Source of the DNA: Ornithodoros turicata
Taxonomy: Eukaryota; Arthropoda; Arachnida; Ixodida; Argasidae
NCBI RefSeq assembly: GCF_037126465.1
Contig: NW_026999402.1
Coordinates: forward strand, 806,001 to 870,000
DNA: 64,000 nt
Reading direction: 5' to 3'
Shown: positions 11,521 to 22,235 of the stretch, piece after piece
Layout of the letters: each line of letters begins with the position of its first letter
How positions within the stretch are numbered: the stretch's first letter is position 1
Notes under the pieces: generated by a model
Told to the model about the DNA's origin: nothing
The model's input: only the letters and a program-made list of their open reading frames with translations
The model's database searches: none
Program-made: the position numbers and the translations under genes

Positions 11521-11815
11521 TAGACCTATCCCTGTTTGTAAACAAATGACGTCATAGTGTTCGACAGCGCCACCAATTTGGTAGAGTTGAACTACGCTTG
11601 AAGCTAGGGGCGAACAATAAGGTCGCGCCCGAAAGCCACGGTGTTGAGGGGATTACGATGGTCTCTGAAAGGAACGCGACCTTCGGTCCTACTTTTCTTT
11701 CAATAGGAGGCAGCGAACAAGTGCCCATTCGTGGAATCCAGCCCTCACCTTCCGATTAGTTTCGGTTTCAGTCTGCCTACCAACGTCATGATGACGTTTC
11801 TCGGGTAGAGGTCTA
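11521..11815 (+). mobile_element. TA-flanked MITE, family B, copy 2
   Basis: A 295-bp copy of the element at 3429-3717, with TAGACCTA on the left and GAGGTCTA on the right and TA borders. It is the most complete copy of the four. Confidence 0.8.
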
Positions 11816-12049
11816 TTGCGTGTTTCTATTGACTGCATTCTTTGGTGCTTCCTTGGGAACTCTTTGTCATCCCCTGGAAAAAATTCTAAGAGCACCCATG
11901 GTTAACCGTGATGTGATGATAGCAGTCCTGGGTAGTGACTGAGCCACGAATATCTTGTAGCTAACTACGCCTTTTCGTGAAACTATCTGTAATCTAGCTG
12001 TAACTGCGCAACTTATTTACCACAGTCAGTATGCTGAGAGTGATATATT

Positions 12050-12170
12050 TTTGCCTCCTGATTGTTGAAAACGCCGGGAGGCGAATGCCTCTTCTGCAAC
12101 ACTTTTGCATGCAACGCAAAGTGTTACAAAAATGGCGCACGCCCCTGGTCTCCGACAAGCCAGTTGAGAC
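12050..12170. mobile_element. MITE family A, degraded core
   Basis: 'cctgattgttgaaaacgcc' opposes 'ggcgcacgcccctgg'. The centre is palindromic (aacacttttgcatg / aaagtgtt). The outer arms are not recognisable. Confidence 0.5.
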
Positions 12171-12258
12171 GCAACGACACGTGTAAATTTAACAGCCAAA
12201 GCACTGGTCACCGTGAGGCGTGATGTTGCTTACACTGGAGTTTTTTCCTTCCATGCAG

Positions 12259-12476
12259 GCAATTTGGAGCGAAGTGTGCGAAATGCAGCCGTGCTATTGG
12301 AGCCTCGGACTGGGTTCGAAGGGCACGAGACCAGGTGTACCACCTGGCCTGCTTCGCCTGCGATGCCTGCAAGAGACAACTCTCCACGGGTGAAGAGTTC
12401 GCCCTGCACGACGGACGAGTTCTCTGCAAAACCCACTACTTTGAACTCCTCGACGGTGGATCGGGGTCTAACGACG
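12259..12476 (+). CDS. Awh: LIM-homeobox gene exon, LIM2 domain (Arrowhead / LHX6-LHX8 type)
   Basis: This exon encodes the second LIM zinc-binding domain of a LIM-homeodomain transcription factor. The frame from 12260 reads QFGAKCAKC...SDWVRRAR...[11 protein letters not shown]...[19 protein letters not shown]. All eight zinc ligands are present: CxxC, HxxC, CxxC, CxxH. The SDWVRRAR and STGEEF signatures are characteristic of the LHX6/LHX8/Arrowhead class. In that family LIM domains recruit LDB/Chip cofactors in the nucleus. An AG acceptor lies at 12257-12258 and a GTACGT donor at 12477. The exon begins with the last base of a codon and ends in phase 1, which fits the homeodomain exon at 14168 exactly. 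LIM1 is not confidently found in this window. Orthology rests on my recall of the family. Confidence 0.92.
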
Positions 12477-12889
12477 GTACGTGCAGCCTTTCATGATATT
12501 CTACACGTTCAGGGGCACTATTCAGGGGTACCATTTTGGGAAAGAACGCCGTATTGTCCATCTGTATAGTTCCTGCCGCCACTGTGCTTGGTATATGCTA
12601 GCAAGTGCCTGTCTCTGCGCAGGGGGAGAGGGTTAAACGAGGTAAGAACTCCTATCTGCATGTATTTAGTTACGGGTTTAAGTAGATGTAATATTGTTCT
12701 TCTACGCTTCGTAATTCTATTTACAATCTATTGTTCAATTCTTCTCCTTCATAACTTGTGCAGCGTTAATACAAAAACGCAATCTCTTTCGTATTCGGGC
12801 GAGTACACGCACCGCCGTCCAGATACCCCTATCCATCGTTACGTCATCTGAAGAATTACGTCATCACCCCGAATGACAACGCTTTAATC

Positions 12890-13045
12890 TCCGATTTGTT
12901 GAAAACGGAAGGCGTAGCCCCTTTTATAGCCGCGCATAATAGATACATAATAGGCTTCGTCTCTCGTTATCAACAAATCACGAGCGAGAACGTTCTCATT
13001 CGGGAAGATGGTTGGCTAGGAGCATGTTATGTGCTGAAGGTACTC
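12890..13045. mobile_element. MITE family A, partial copy in the Awh intron
   Basis: 'gatttgttgaaaacggaaggcg' (12893-12914) opposes 'gttatcaacaaatcacgagcg'. The right outer arm is 'catt.ggga.gatggttggctaggagca'. The left arm and the terminal TTAA are missing. Confidence 0.6.
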
Positions 13046-13512
13046 ACCTACCAAATTCACCTATGTACAAAAGGTGTCGCGGACAACACGTTGAAATCGC
13101 CGTTTGGAGCCGACACAGTCGGCGGGCTCGCTTGGCACAGTTCATAGCTCCTTTAAGGAGTCACGTGTCCAGGTGTCTGTGTACTCACAAGGCAGCAATA
13201 AGGGGGTATTCTATAAGAACGGCATCGGTCCACGAAGAAGCCACGACGCGCCTCAACCTCGAGGTATTGCCCTCTTATTTGGGAGAGGGACCAATGAGGC
13301 CGCCCAATGGGCAATAAGGAGAGAGGGAAACGAGGGCGTTGCACAGATAGCTGACCTACTTGCACAGCGCGCACTATAAAAACAGAACTTTAGAGCAGGC
13401 CCAGAGCAAGCCACTGTTCACAACGATATTGTTATCGTGTGTGATTCGTTGTGATTTGTCGCATGTTTGTGCAGTTGAACATGTATGTAAATTCATCCAG
13501 CGCCGAGTAATC

Positions 13513-13581
13513 TTCAAACAGAACTTCACCACGTAACACGATATCGCAAAGAATCGTACAGTCATCGCTCCTGATTTAATG
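13513..13581 (+). mobile_element. MITE family A, left-arm fragment
   Basis: 'aaacagaacttcaccacgta', followed by '..gctcctgattta', matches only the left outer arm of family A. The right side of the element is absent. Confidence 0.5.
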
Positions 13582-13760
13582 GGAAGCACGGGGGAGGGGA
13601 GGGGGGGGTTTCTCCCTGTAACGCTGCTGCACAGGAAGTATGTATGGTCTCGAGAACACAACCTTTCCTGGTCGAGGAGGCCGGGGTGCCAAGCAATCTC
13701 GGGCGCCCAAAATAACTCTCAAAACCGGAGTTTTTCGGATAAATTCGGAATGCTTGACAT

Positions 13761-14049
13761 AGACCTCTACCCGAGAAATGACATCATGAAGTTGGTGAGC
13801 AGACTGAAACCGAAACAAATCGGAAGGGGAGGGCTGGGTTCCACGAATGAGCACTTGTTCGCTGCCTCCTATTCAAAGAAAAGTAGGACCGAAGGTCGCG
13901 TCCTTTTCAGGGACCATAATCCCCTCAAGACCGGGCTTTCGGGCGCGGCCTTGTTCGCCCCTAGCTTCAAGCGTATAGTTCAACTCTACCATATTGGTGG
14001 CGCTGTCGAACACTGTGACGTCATTTGTTTACAAACAGGGAGAGGTCTA
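13761..14049 (-). mobile_element. TA-flanked MITE, family B, copy 3, in the Awh intron
   Basis: A reversed copy of the 3429-3717 element, 289 bp, with TAGACCTC and GAGGTCTA ends and TA borders. It is inserted 119 bp upstream of the homeodomain exon. Its reading-through frame makes a misleading long ORF that fuses with the homeodomain. Confidence 0.82.
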
Positions 14050-14167
14050 TTCTACGACCGTATGTTTTTCGGATGTTTTTGTTTGTTTGTTTGTTTCTTT
14101 GTCAATCCGAGAAACCTTAGAGCCCTTAGAGTTCAACGCAGCTTACGTGAGCGACCGTCTGTTGCAG

Positions 14168-14407
14168 AAAACAGCGAGCAGGAGTGCGGCATCGGATCCA
14201 AGGCAAAAACGAAACGTGTCCGTACGACGTTCACGGAAGAGCAACTGCAAGTCCTGCAAGCAAACTTCAACCTAGACTCCAACCCCGACGGACAGGATCT
14301 CGAACGCATCGCACAAATCACGGGGCTCAGCAAGCGGGTCACGCAAGTCTGGTTCCAGAACTCCCGTGCCCGCCAAAAGAAGTATTACAACAATCAAGTC
14401 AAAAAAG
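14168..14407 (+). CDS. Awh: LIM-homeobox gene exon, homeodomain (Arrowhead / LHX6-LHX8 type)
   Basis: This exon encodes the DNA-binding homeodomain. From 14207 the protein reads [19 protein letters not shown], then [20 protein letters not shown] and [14 protein letters not shown]. Helix 3 has W48, F49, Q50 and N51. The [21 protein letters not shown] region (split across the two quotes above) is the hallmark of the Arrowhead/LHX6/LHX8 class. The acceptor is CTGTTGCAG ending at 14167. The first two bases, AA, complete the codon begun by the G at 12476, so the phase-1 junction gives ...SND-E-NSEQ. The donor GTAAGC at 14408 leaves phase 1. In Drosophila, Awh acts in histoblast and imaginal precursor development; the role here is inferred. 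The long ORF that starts at 13579 is an artefact of reading through the upstream intron and MITE. Confidence 0.94.
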
Positions 14408-14707
14408 GTAAGCCCACGGAAACATTTCCTTTCGCAAAACTCGCGTGTATGCCCTTCTAAACCGAATCACGGTGAATTTTTGCTCAAACAACAACTTTAT
14501 TTTATGATTATCATTGGACTCTGTTTGGAAGACTGTTAAAACAGAACTTCACCACATAGCACACTCCTATAGCCGACCACCGTTCCGAATGATATAATTT
14601 TGTGTCCTGATTTGTTGAAAATGGGAGGAGGCGCCTGTCTGGGTCACGTTATGCATGTCCCACACAGGCGTCTCCCCCAGTTTTGAACAATTCAGGGCAC
14701 AGAATTA

Positions 14708-15683
14708 TACAGGGTGTCTTTTTTTTTATTGCTTACAGAATTTTTATTTAAAAAAAACTACAAGAGCAAAATAGATGCCTTCTTTTTTATTTGTATTTTT
14801 AGTTGAGTTAATGGCCATGGGAACATTCTCTCGCAGAAAGCATGTAACTGCAAGCAGGGCCGGTGCTAGGGGTGCGCGGGGCCTGAGGCAAGGCACATTG
14901 CGGGGCCCTGTTTCACTCGATTAAGTGCATACTTGATATTTAAAAAAAAAGGTGGAGGGCTTCGTGCGCGGGGCCTATGCAAGCGCGGGACCTAAGGCGG
15001 TCGCCTTACTCGTCCCCCCCCCCCCCCAATCGCCGGACCTGACTACAAGATAAGTAATTACCTAAGGTTCAGAACGGGAGGTATTCTTCGTTAAAAGCCA
15101 TTCCACGTTTTAAAAAAAAAAGCCTTAAACGCGCACGTGCGTTGAAATATCTATCGCTGAATTTCGCTATGCAAATGAGCCGAAACAAGAACTACGCACT
15201 TTTCGAGCGCACGGAAATGAAGCGACCTTCGCCTTATCTGGGTCGGAGAGCGGTCTATCTGGCCAACAGATTAGCTCCTACATCAATTAGCTCCATCACC
15301 CCAAAGCAGGTGGCCCTCTCACGTTGACTGAGTGTCGCTCTTTCTGCGCTGGAAAGTGCGTAGTTCTTGTTTCGGCTCATTTGCATAGCGAAATTCAGCG
15401 ATGGATATTTCAACACACGTGCGCTTTTAAGGATTTTTTTAGACGTGGAATGGCTTTTAACGAGGAATATCTCTCGTTCTGTTATCTCGCTTTTGCGCGA
15501 AATCCTCTAATTAAAGAGTTAACTAATGAATTTTAGGTAATTAGTTATCTTGTAGCTACATACTTTCCTCGGGAGAATGTTCGCCTGGCCATAAAACTCA
15601 ACTGCAAGAACGGCATCTATTTTGCTGTACTAGTTTTCTTTTATATATAAAAATTATGTAAGGAATAAAAAAAACGCCCTGTA
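14708..15683. mobile_element. 976-bp foldback element with TACAGGG ends (family D-like)
   Basis: It begins TACAGGGTGTC and ends GCCCTGTA. Long inverted arms include 'cgtagttcttgtttcggctc' (near 15358) against its complement near 15178, and 'cattccacgt' (15099) against 'acgtggaatgg' (15443). The centre is near 15265. A hAT-like MITE is inserted in the left arm at 14855-15041. The right arm lacks it. Confidence 0.8.
14855..15041. mobile_element. 187-bp hAT-like MITE inside the foldback arm
   Basis: Ends are CAGGGCCGGTGCTAGG and CGCCGGACCTG. The flanking octamers ACTGCAAG (14847-14854) and ACTACAAG (15042-15049) match at 7 of 8 positions, as expected of an old hAT TSD. The other arm of the foldback shows the uninterrupted sequence, so this insertion is younger than the arm duplication. 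Confidence 0.78.
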
Positions 15684-15917
15684 TAATGCGGAATGGTAGT
15701 TGGCTAAGGAGCGTACTACGTGGCGAAGTTCTGCTTTAGCAGCGTATACTCGAACTACTTTCTACTCTAGAAGGCGCGCCCTAATCCTGCCGTCGTGACG
15801 TAATTGGGGGATGAGCTCTTATTGGCCGCTGCAAATTCGTCTGTTACGTGCACGAGCTGCAGGCGGCACTCCTTTGGCGGTGCTCCTTTAATTGTTCTCT
15901 CTTTTACATGTTTCTAG

Positions 15918-16027
15918 GCAACCCTGTGACGACCGTACCTGCCGGGAATGCATGTCCCGCGTGCGGCATGATGTACTGCCTCTGCGCACATCCAAACATA
16001 AACGTCAGTATGGGCCAGGCTGCGTGA
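15918..16027 (+). CDS. Awh: probable last coding exon of the LIM-homeobox gene
   Basis: The polypyrimidine-AG (tctcttttacatgtttctag) ends at 15917. Joined to the phase-1 donor at 14408, the frame continues G-NPVTTVPAGNACPACG and MMYCLCAHPNINVSMGQAA, then TGA at 16025-16027. The match in phase, the strand and a poly(A) signal about 300 bp downstream support it. The C-terminus of this family is poorly conserved, and I see only vague similarity to fly Awh, so this rests on gene structure rather than homology. Another open frame across the same exon (PCDDRTCRECMSR...) does not fit the upstream phase. Confidence 0.55.
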
Positions 16028-16320
16028 CAAGCGGAAGTGACGTCAACAGGCTGTCTTCGCCTATAAGGGTCATCGTGGACAGTCACAACCGTGGCCAAGA
16101 GTAACAGGCTGTGCAGGGACACTATAGAGTGGTGCGCGGAGCCTCTGTTACAGTGACTTTCTATTTATTTTACGTGGACTACCGTATATTTAGTGTAACA
16201 CTATTCACAACCGGTGCAAGATGTGCGCGAGAAGTCCCGCGCTATTACAGAACGTATGAATCTATGAACGAATGCGACTTGATGGCGCTGCCGTCGTATA
16301 TGGCCCTTTGAGCTGTACAG

Positions 16321-16326
16321 AATAAA
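16321..16326 (+). terminator. candidate poly(A) signal AATAAA of the LIM-homeobox gene
   Basis: AATAAA lies 294 bp after the proposed stop codon, followed by a T-rich stretch (about 16345-16375). It would give a 3' UTR of about 320 bp. It is an unverified signal. Confidence 0.5.
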
Positions 16327-17265
16327 AATTCCATGAATTGATGCTGTACTGTTTCATTACGTAGCTTCTTCTAGCAAACGAGGCTATCCGGTTGGCGACA
16401 GTCGAGGAAAAGGTTTCAGCTGGGCTTTAGCTTCGACACGAATGAGTCGATACCAACCTCCCCAGAAGTCGACCTCTGGGGGAGGGGGTGGGAGGTTCCG
16501 AGCTTCCAAGAAGGGGTGTATATGTATATAAATACATGTTTGTCTGTATATGCATTGGTAGCTGTCTAGCTGAGCTGTATTGAGCAATCTCATAAATTTC
16601 AGGGGGTGTTGGAAAAAATGAAGGGCTGTACCCCCCACCCCCACCCTGGGGGGGGGGGGTGTAGGGAAATCCCTGGTACTCGTACGTCAACTGAAATAAC
16701 CTAACGGGGCACAGAATTTATCCGAAGTGCAATCTAGGACGCTAAGTTCCAGGACCGGATCGACAGTATCTAGGACGCTAAGTTATTTGGGCAGTTGATA
16801 ACTTCGTCGCGTCTGTCACTGAAGAAGGGTCAGAGAAGGTGTTATCCATTACATTTGACGGATAATTACGTTATCTGAAATCACACGAAATTTCATGGGC
16901 AAGTTATACGACAAAACATGTTGCACGCATCTGATAAAGTCCCCGAAGGGGAGCGACTCTGCATTTCGTCGCATTTAGTGGACGCAAACATATTTTAAAA
17001 CCATTCCTACTTTTGTAAAAACTCGCTGGCTCTCCGCTGTAGGCAACCTATTCAGTGACGTAATGGCTCATTTCAAAACGAACGGAAGCTGCCATCTTCG
17101 CGTCTTCGCATTCGGCCACATCCCGTGCGCGGAATTCTCCTGCGAAATGGCCTTGCAGTCCGGCTGACCTTGACTGAAACTGGCTACTCCACTTCGGAAG
17201 GGCGCACGCCGTGCGACTGGCATTGAGGGATGACGTCATGATACACACGAAAATGGCGCTTCTTG

Positions 17266-17287
17266 TAGATAGATAGATAGATAGATA
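17266..17287 (+). repeat. (TAGA)n microsatellite
   Basis: Five and a half TAGA units are followed by 'atttatttcacactcacggt'. This could be the reverse of a retroposon tail, but I cannot show that. Confidence 0.8.
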
Positions 17288-17901
17288 ATTTATTTCACAC
17301 TCACGGTGTTGGAAATCAGGGCAAAAAAGCCATGAGGCTTGACTAGGCCCTGACTCCCTTACATTACATTCAATACTTCATGAAAACAACAAAGAATGTA
17401 CATCGGCGAAACCGAAACAGTTATAAACGCTGTAATTCCCAGTGTTCAACCACAGAAATCGATTGTGGCGTGGACTACGAACTTTGAGTTCACGCAAACA
17501 TTTTTGACCCAACCAGTAGTTAATCCAATCACAGACATGGGGGGGGGGGGTAGTAAAAAAATGGGGGGTCATCATTACAGCTATGCCGCACAGAAAATTT
17601 TAGGGAGCGTCGCCAAAAATGTGGGGTGTTGGGGGGAGGTTGTGGGGGATCTGGATAAATCACTGGACAGTTTCGGTCTCTCTGTCAGTACTCCTTCGAA
17701 AGTGACAGCACTATCGACAAAATCTCGGGTCTTCGGAACCTGATCGGATTCGTCATTGGAATTCACGTCTCATACTGGATTCTTCCAAAATGTTTTCCTG
17801 TGTGACGTGAAAGTATCAAAAAAATTAATTTCTAGTTCAGAGAAGTATCCGTCATAAGGGTCCTCAATCAGGCAACCCTACTCCTCGAAGGTCCTCGGTT
17901 T

Positions 17902-17929
17902 GGGGGGGGGGGGGGGGGGGGGGGGGGGG
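17902..17929 (+). repeat. run of 28 G
   Basis: An uninterrupted G28 tract, preceded by TTT and followed by AGG. The length may be unreliable in the assembly. It is able to form G-quadruplex structures on the plus strand. Confidence 0.85.
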
Positions 17930-19078
17930 AGGCGGTTTCCTTGTCGGAGAGCGTAGTGTGGGAGGGAAGAGGGGGAAATCCAATGGATAAACTGACGTTT
18001 GGGGGGCGATCGCCCCCTCCCCTGGATTCGCCACTGCTACCACAGCGGCTTGGTAGTCTTCCAACGTAGGGCGGAGAGCAGAGATCGTTAAGGTGAGTGC
18101 GCTGCTTGATTTCTAGAGCCTGGCAGTTATCCTGAGTAGTGAGCGTTTATCAGTCACCTGTTCTCTCTCCCGAATCATCATCATATCAAATAAAGTTGTT
18201 GTTTGTTCTCTCGGCAGGTAGTTATTAGGCTGCAGGTTTTCGCACTTGTCCCCGAATGGGAACGTAATGCCTTGATCGTCATTTCCTTATCAGTATATAA
18301 GTATCACTTCACCAGGTCCTTTATTAGTTGTTATCACTCGGGGAACCTCTATGCCCACCAAGCGGCAGCAGCTGCTATAAAGCCACGTTTTGTCAGTTCG
18401 TGTTTTCTTACGACTTACGAGTCCTTATCAGTGACTCCAACAATTGCGTTTTCATTGTCTCATCTACAGGGTGTTCCATGATAAAGTATTCTAACTGGCG
18501 ACGTACAGCTTCGTCCAAACTTAACTTGAACACGGCGCCGGCCTGCGGAGCAAGAGGGACGACACCCTAGCGGCTCTAACTGGAATTATCGGGAGAGAGC
18601 GTTGAGGGCTGTACCACGTGGCTGTACTACTCGCATCACGGGGGTGCCCGTATGAGAACTCGTGCTCCGCTTCGAATGGGCAATGATAGGAGACGCAAAG
18701 CTTCAGCTTGTTTGTAGTGATTACGTGACCTTGTGCCACCTGATATCGCTGTGAAGCAACATCAGTTGTCTCTTTGCTATTAACTGCGCGCGAGAAGCTT
18801 TGTGCGTTCAAGCGCTAATTTCACTCGCATAACGAACCCCAGTTATTCTTGAGGCAGCATGGATGTGGTAATGGAGAGTGAATACGTGAATAATGCGAGC
18901 GAGTAAGCAAAAAATTGTGATGTCGCATGGAAAATTCAATTCTTACGACGTTCTACAAGGCTTTCTTATTTCGACGTATAGCAAGCTGCTCATCCTCGTT
19001 GTTGTTGTTTGAAGAAATAAAGGGAAGAAAAATAAAGGGTAGCACTCATAAGAGCGCCAGCTACTCCACATTATTTAG

Positions 19079-19906
19079 TTAAAGGTACTGTAAAGCAGTA
19101 GACAAGCATGATATGCCGGTGATGTGACTAGAGACTTTGTTGCTTCTAAATACCATATGCGGAACCATACGACCGACAACGCGCTATAAATATTTTTAAT
19201 TTGCCATGAAAGATGCGGCGTGGTGGAGCGGTGCGACGCCTGGTGTCAAACAACCCCCTGTACAGCGGGCAACACTGAAAATTGGTATTACACACTATTA
19301 CATGGGAACTTCGTTATTTTAGTAACCATATTATCAGTTTTCCTGTTTACCTATGCATTCTGAAACCCCTGTTAACAGTTTAACCTGTTAACCCCTGGTT
19401 TTGCGAAGTAACCCACCGCTGGCAGCTGTTCGATGGAGGCTCTCCCTACTTCTCTGCTGCGCCTGCGCGCTCCTTCTGTTCGCGGCCTCTTTCGAACGAA
19501 CAAACTCCTTTTGTGGACCTCTGTGAACAAACAAGTCCCGACGCTGTCTGGCTTCTTGAACGTCTGACACATTTTTTTCAACGTCTCAGCATTTCATTTC
19601 AGTTCGCTTATCCGTTTATCCTCACATGTGGATCGTTGTGTGGATTGCAGGGGCGGATTTTATGGTGGATTGTTATGTCGGGCCCAGTGTTCTACGCATG
19701 CAATGTGGTTGCCGCCGTATGTGTCAGGAGTACGGATTCATTTCGAATACCTAGTACAGTGTTGCCCGTAATCTTTAATTGTAATTTTCTAATTAATTGT
19801 ACCGTCGATTGGAATGAAACTTGCGCAGTTTTTGTCCTGGTGGCTTGGATTATCGAATAGCCACACTAAATGACATTTGATCGGTGGTGCTTTACAGTAC
19901 CTTTAA
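19079..19906. mobile_element. TTAA-bounded element, 828 bp, with 19-bp perfect inverted ends
   Basis: The left end TTAAAGGTACTGTAAAGCA at 19079 is matched exactly, inverted, at the right end (TGCTTTACAGTACCTTTAA, ending 19906). TTAA borders suggest a piggyBac/Kolobok-type TSD. The internal frame at 19513-19860 has hydrophobic stretches but no recognised domain, so this is treated as non-autonomous. Confidence 0.8.
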
Positions 19907-21189
19907 AGTACAACAGGTGCTATAGGTACTTTACTCCACGTACAAACGAGGTACTTTGCCCTTTACTGGTGACACAGGAAATATAGTACGGTGACATGGA
20001 TACAGGATATAGTGGTAGTGCGTATACTTATTACCAGTCTTCACTTCTCCTCGCTTTCTATGCCAAGAGCGAATGCATTACCGCAAAACAGGCTTGAAAG
20101 TGCTAAAAAAATATTCTGCCCCCTCTGTCCCCCACTCCCTACCTGCTGTTCTTTCTCCATCCGACCACGCCTGTAAGCCGCTCATAGCTACAGGCGCTAA
20201 CGCAGAATTTAAAAATATTCCGACATCATTGTGACATCTGTGATATTATAGGGGCATTAAATAATGTCACTCATACGAAGAGGTGCTCCTATATTTGGAA
20301 GGTACACATTACGCGTAGTTCCCCTGGCTGGTCTCCGAGTTTTCTCTTTCTTTCACTCTTGGTATTCCGCCTGGTGGACCTGTATCCCTGATTCGGTTAG
20401 CGTCGCTCCTAACTCCTCTCTTTTTATTTTTTACCCGAAGAAGAAAAAAAGAATGTGACGACTGTGTCCTTCCAAAGCTGCAACTGCTCGCTGTAGCAGT
20501 TATAGACACGTGCTGATTTTTTTCTCGCGTACCATTTTATGCAATATGTGATGTGATGTGATGTGAATAAAGAAAAAAATGGGGATGTAAGTTTCGACGA
20601 AGTCAAACTGGCTACCCCAGTACACTTAATACAGAAAGTTCAATCTGATGATGAGATGATGAAAACGCAAAAGGATGATGTCCAGAGACGAACAGAGATG
20701 ATAATTGAGTTCAACATGTAGGTCAAAAGTTCAAGAGCTGCGCCCAAGTTAGAGTAAAGTGGCGGAATCACCGGGGGCACACACATTTTATGCAATACTT
20801 TGTGTATGATTCTATTGCCGTACTATAATCGCATTTCACAGCTACGTCGTTCCACTTGACGAATGCTTTTTCAATACTTAGGACCGACAAAAAAAGAAAA
20901 AAGAGAGAGAGAGACAGAGGTGGGGAGGCGGTGACGAAGATTTTCAGCGGAGGATTCAGGTAAAAAGATTGACTCGGCCAAATGAATGAGTTGTACAGTG
21001 TAGGTAGAGAGTATTTAATTCACAGTACTATATATGGACGTATTCGGGCCTTTGTGGAAATGGGCGTCCAAGTATGGAATACGATTTTAAAAAGTGACGA
21101 AGAGTCCAAGACCAGAATTCAGGGACACCTCCTCTAATGCACGTCCTGCCTGGTAGCAGAAGAACATGTATAAGAAAGCAATGATGAAG

Positions 21190-21236
21190 ATGGAAGTCAC
21201 TGAAAAGGTTAGCCAGCTGTAGGACTCGAACCCACA
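21190..21236 (-). mobile_element. tRNA-like repeat fragment
   Basis: On the minus strand, GGGTTCGAGTCCTACAGCTG carries a B-box, followed by 'gctaaccttttcagtgact'. The same unit forms both arms of the foldback at 36279-36440. Only the 3' half of the tRNA-like region is present. Confidence 0.6.
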
Positions 21237-21989
21237 TATTCAAACTTGAAAGAAAAGCATGAGGTGAGAAGAAAAGAAGATGGAAAGAGGCGTGGGCAGA
21301 CTAGAAAAAGGGAATTTGTACATCAGTAATCGCGCGCGGGACTCGGCTATAGGCCTGTTTCACGACGTTTGGAGGCACGGCCCCGAACCGTATTTTGCAG
21401 CGCCATTTGTGGTCGTGTAGACGGAGGTTTTTCCGTACAGGCATGTATATCACCTACACTGCTGCTCTGAAAAATTGAGACGCAAGGATTTCCACAAGAG
21501 AGATGACATTCCTGGTACGGCGGTAAGGCAGGGAACACGCCAGACACGACCGTCTAGTAGGGACGCTCTAAACTAGAGGAGGAGAGTTGGCGCTGCGGTC
21601 GCCGGATGAAGTGCAACAGGCCCATACAGCAGCAATTGCCCAATGCGGAATGAAAACGTGATGAGTCAGTTCTGAAAAATTTTACCGAGCTTTTCTTTGC
21701 TGTACTGCTGCTCAGAATAGACCTCTACCTGTTTGTAAACAAATGACGTCATAATGTTCGATAGCGCCACGAGTTTGGTAGAGTTGAACTACGTTCAATG
21801 CTAGTGGCGAACAAGGTCGCGCCCGAAAGCCACGGTCTTGAGGGGATTACGATGATCCCTTAAAAGGACGGGACCTTCGGTCCTACTTTTCTTTCAATAG
21901 GAGGCAGCGAACAATTGCCCATTCGTGGAACCCAGCCCTCCCCTCCCTGTTGAAAAAAAGCCAAATAGGTTGTATGCGATCCTATTTAT

Positions 21990-22235
21990 CCTATACAAAT
22001 TGATGTAGGATCCTTTATGTCCTATTTTGTATCATGTGGGAAGGTTGTGGGATCCTACATGTCCTATATTCACTCACATATAGGTGAGTCATAGGATCCT
22101 ACATGTCTCATATTAGGCTATGTAGGAGAGTTGTGGTGTCCTACTTGTCCCATATTCGGCAATATAGGAGAGTTGTAGGACACTACATTGCCTATATCCG
22201 GCTACGTAGCAGACTTATAGGATCCTACAAGGAAC
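21990..22235 (+). repeat. left subterminal repeats of the 3.24-kb element
   Basis: Repeated TAGGATCCTACATGTC-like units with alternations of 'catattagg' / 'gtaggagagttgt'. Each is roughly 45-60 bp with variable spacing. The palindromic GGATCC core occurs at least four times. Confidence 0.7.

Larger units (their letters stand above)
14536..15738. mobile_element. MITE family A copy with two further nested insertions
   Basis: The left arm is 'TTAAAACAGAACTTCACCAC' at 14536. The right arm 'gtggcgaagttctgcttta' ends near 15738. The inner palindrome 'gatttgttgaaaat..' / '..gttttgaacaattcag' sits at 14608-14695. A 976-bp TACAGGG foldback (14708-15683) is inserted, and it carries a hAT-like MITE (14855-15041). 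The whole stack lies in the Awh intron between the homeodomain and last exons. Confidence 0.78.
16350..19078. other. intergenic stretch, no gene supported
   Basis: Contains C/G-rich tracts (about 16631-16661 and 17540-17550), a TAGA microsatellite and a 28-G run. Open frames such as 17396-17743 show no family signature. A motif 'ggttccgaaga.cgagattt' at about 17722-17742 (minus) recurs at about 46950-46971, suggesting a dispersed repeat. Confidence 0.45.

Noticed and set aside
13579..14460. A 293-codon open frame including the homeodomain
   Set aside because: Its first two-thirds read through intron and a reversed family B MITE. Phase-matched splice sites define the true exon as 14168-14407.
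18473..19264. Possible TACAGGG element from 'tacagggtgttcc' to 'ccccctgtaca'
   Set aside because: Inverted similarity is only about 11 bp, and it would overlap rather than nest with the well-defined TTAA element at 19079-19906.
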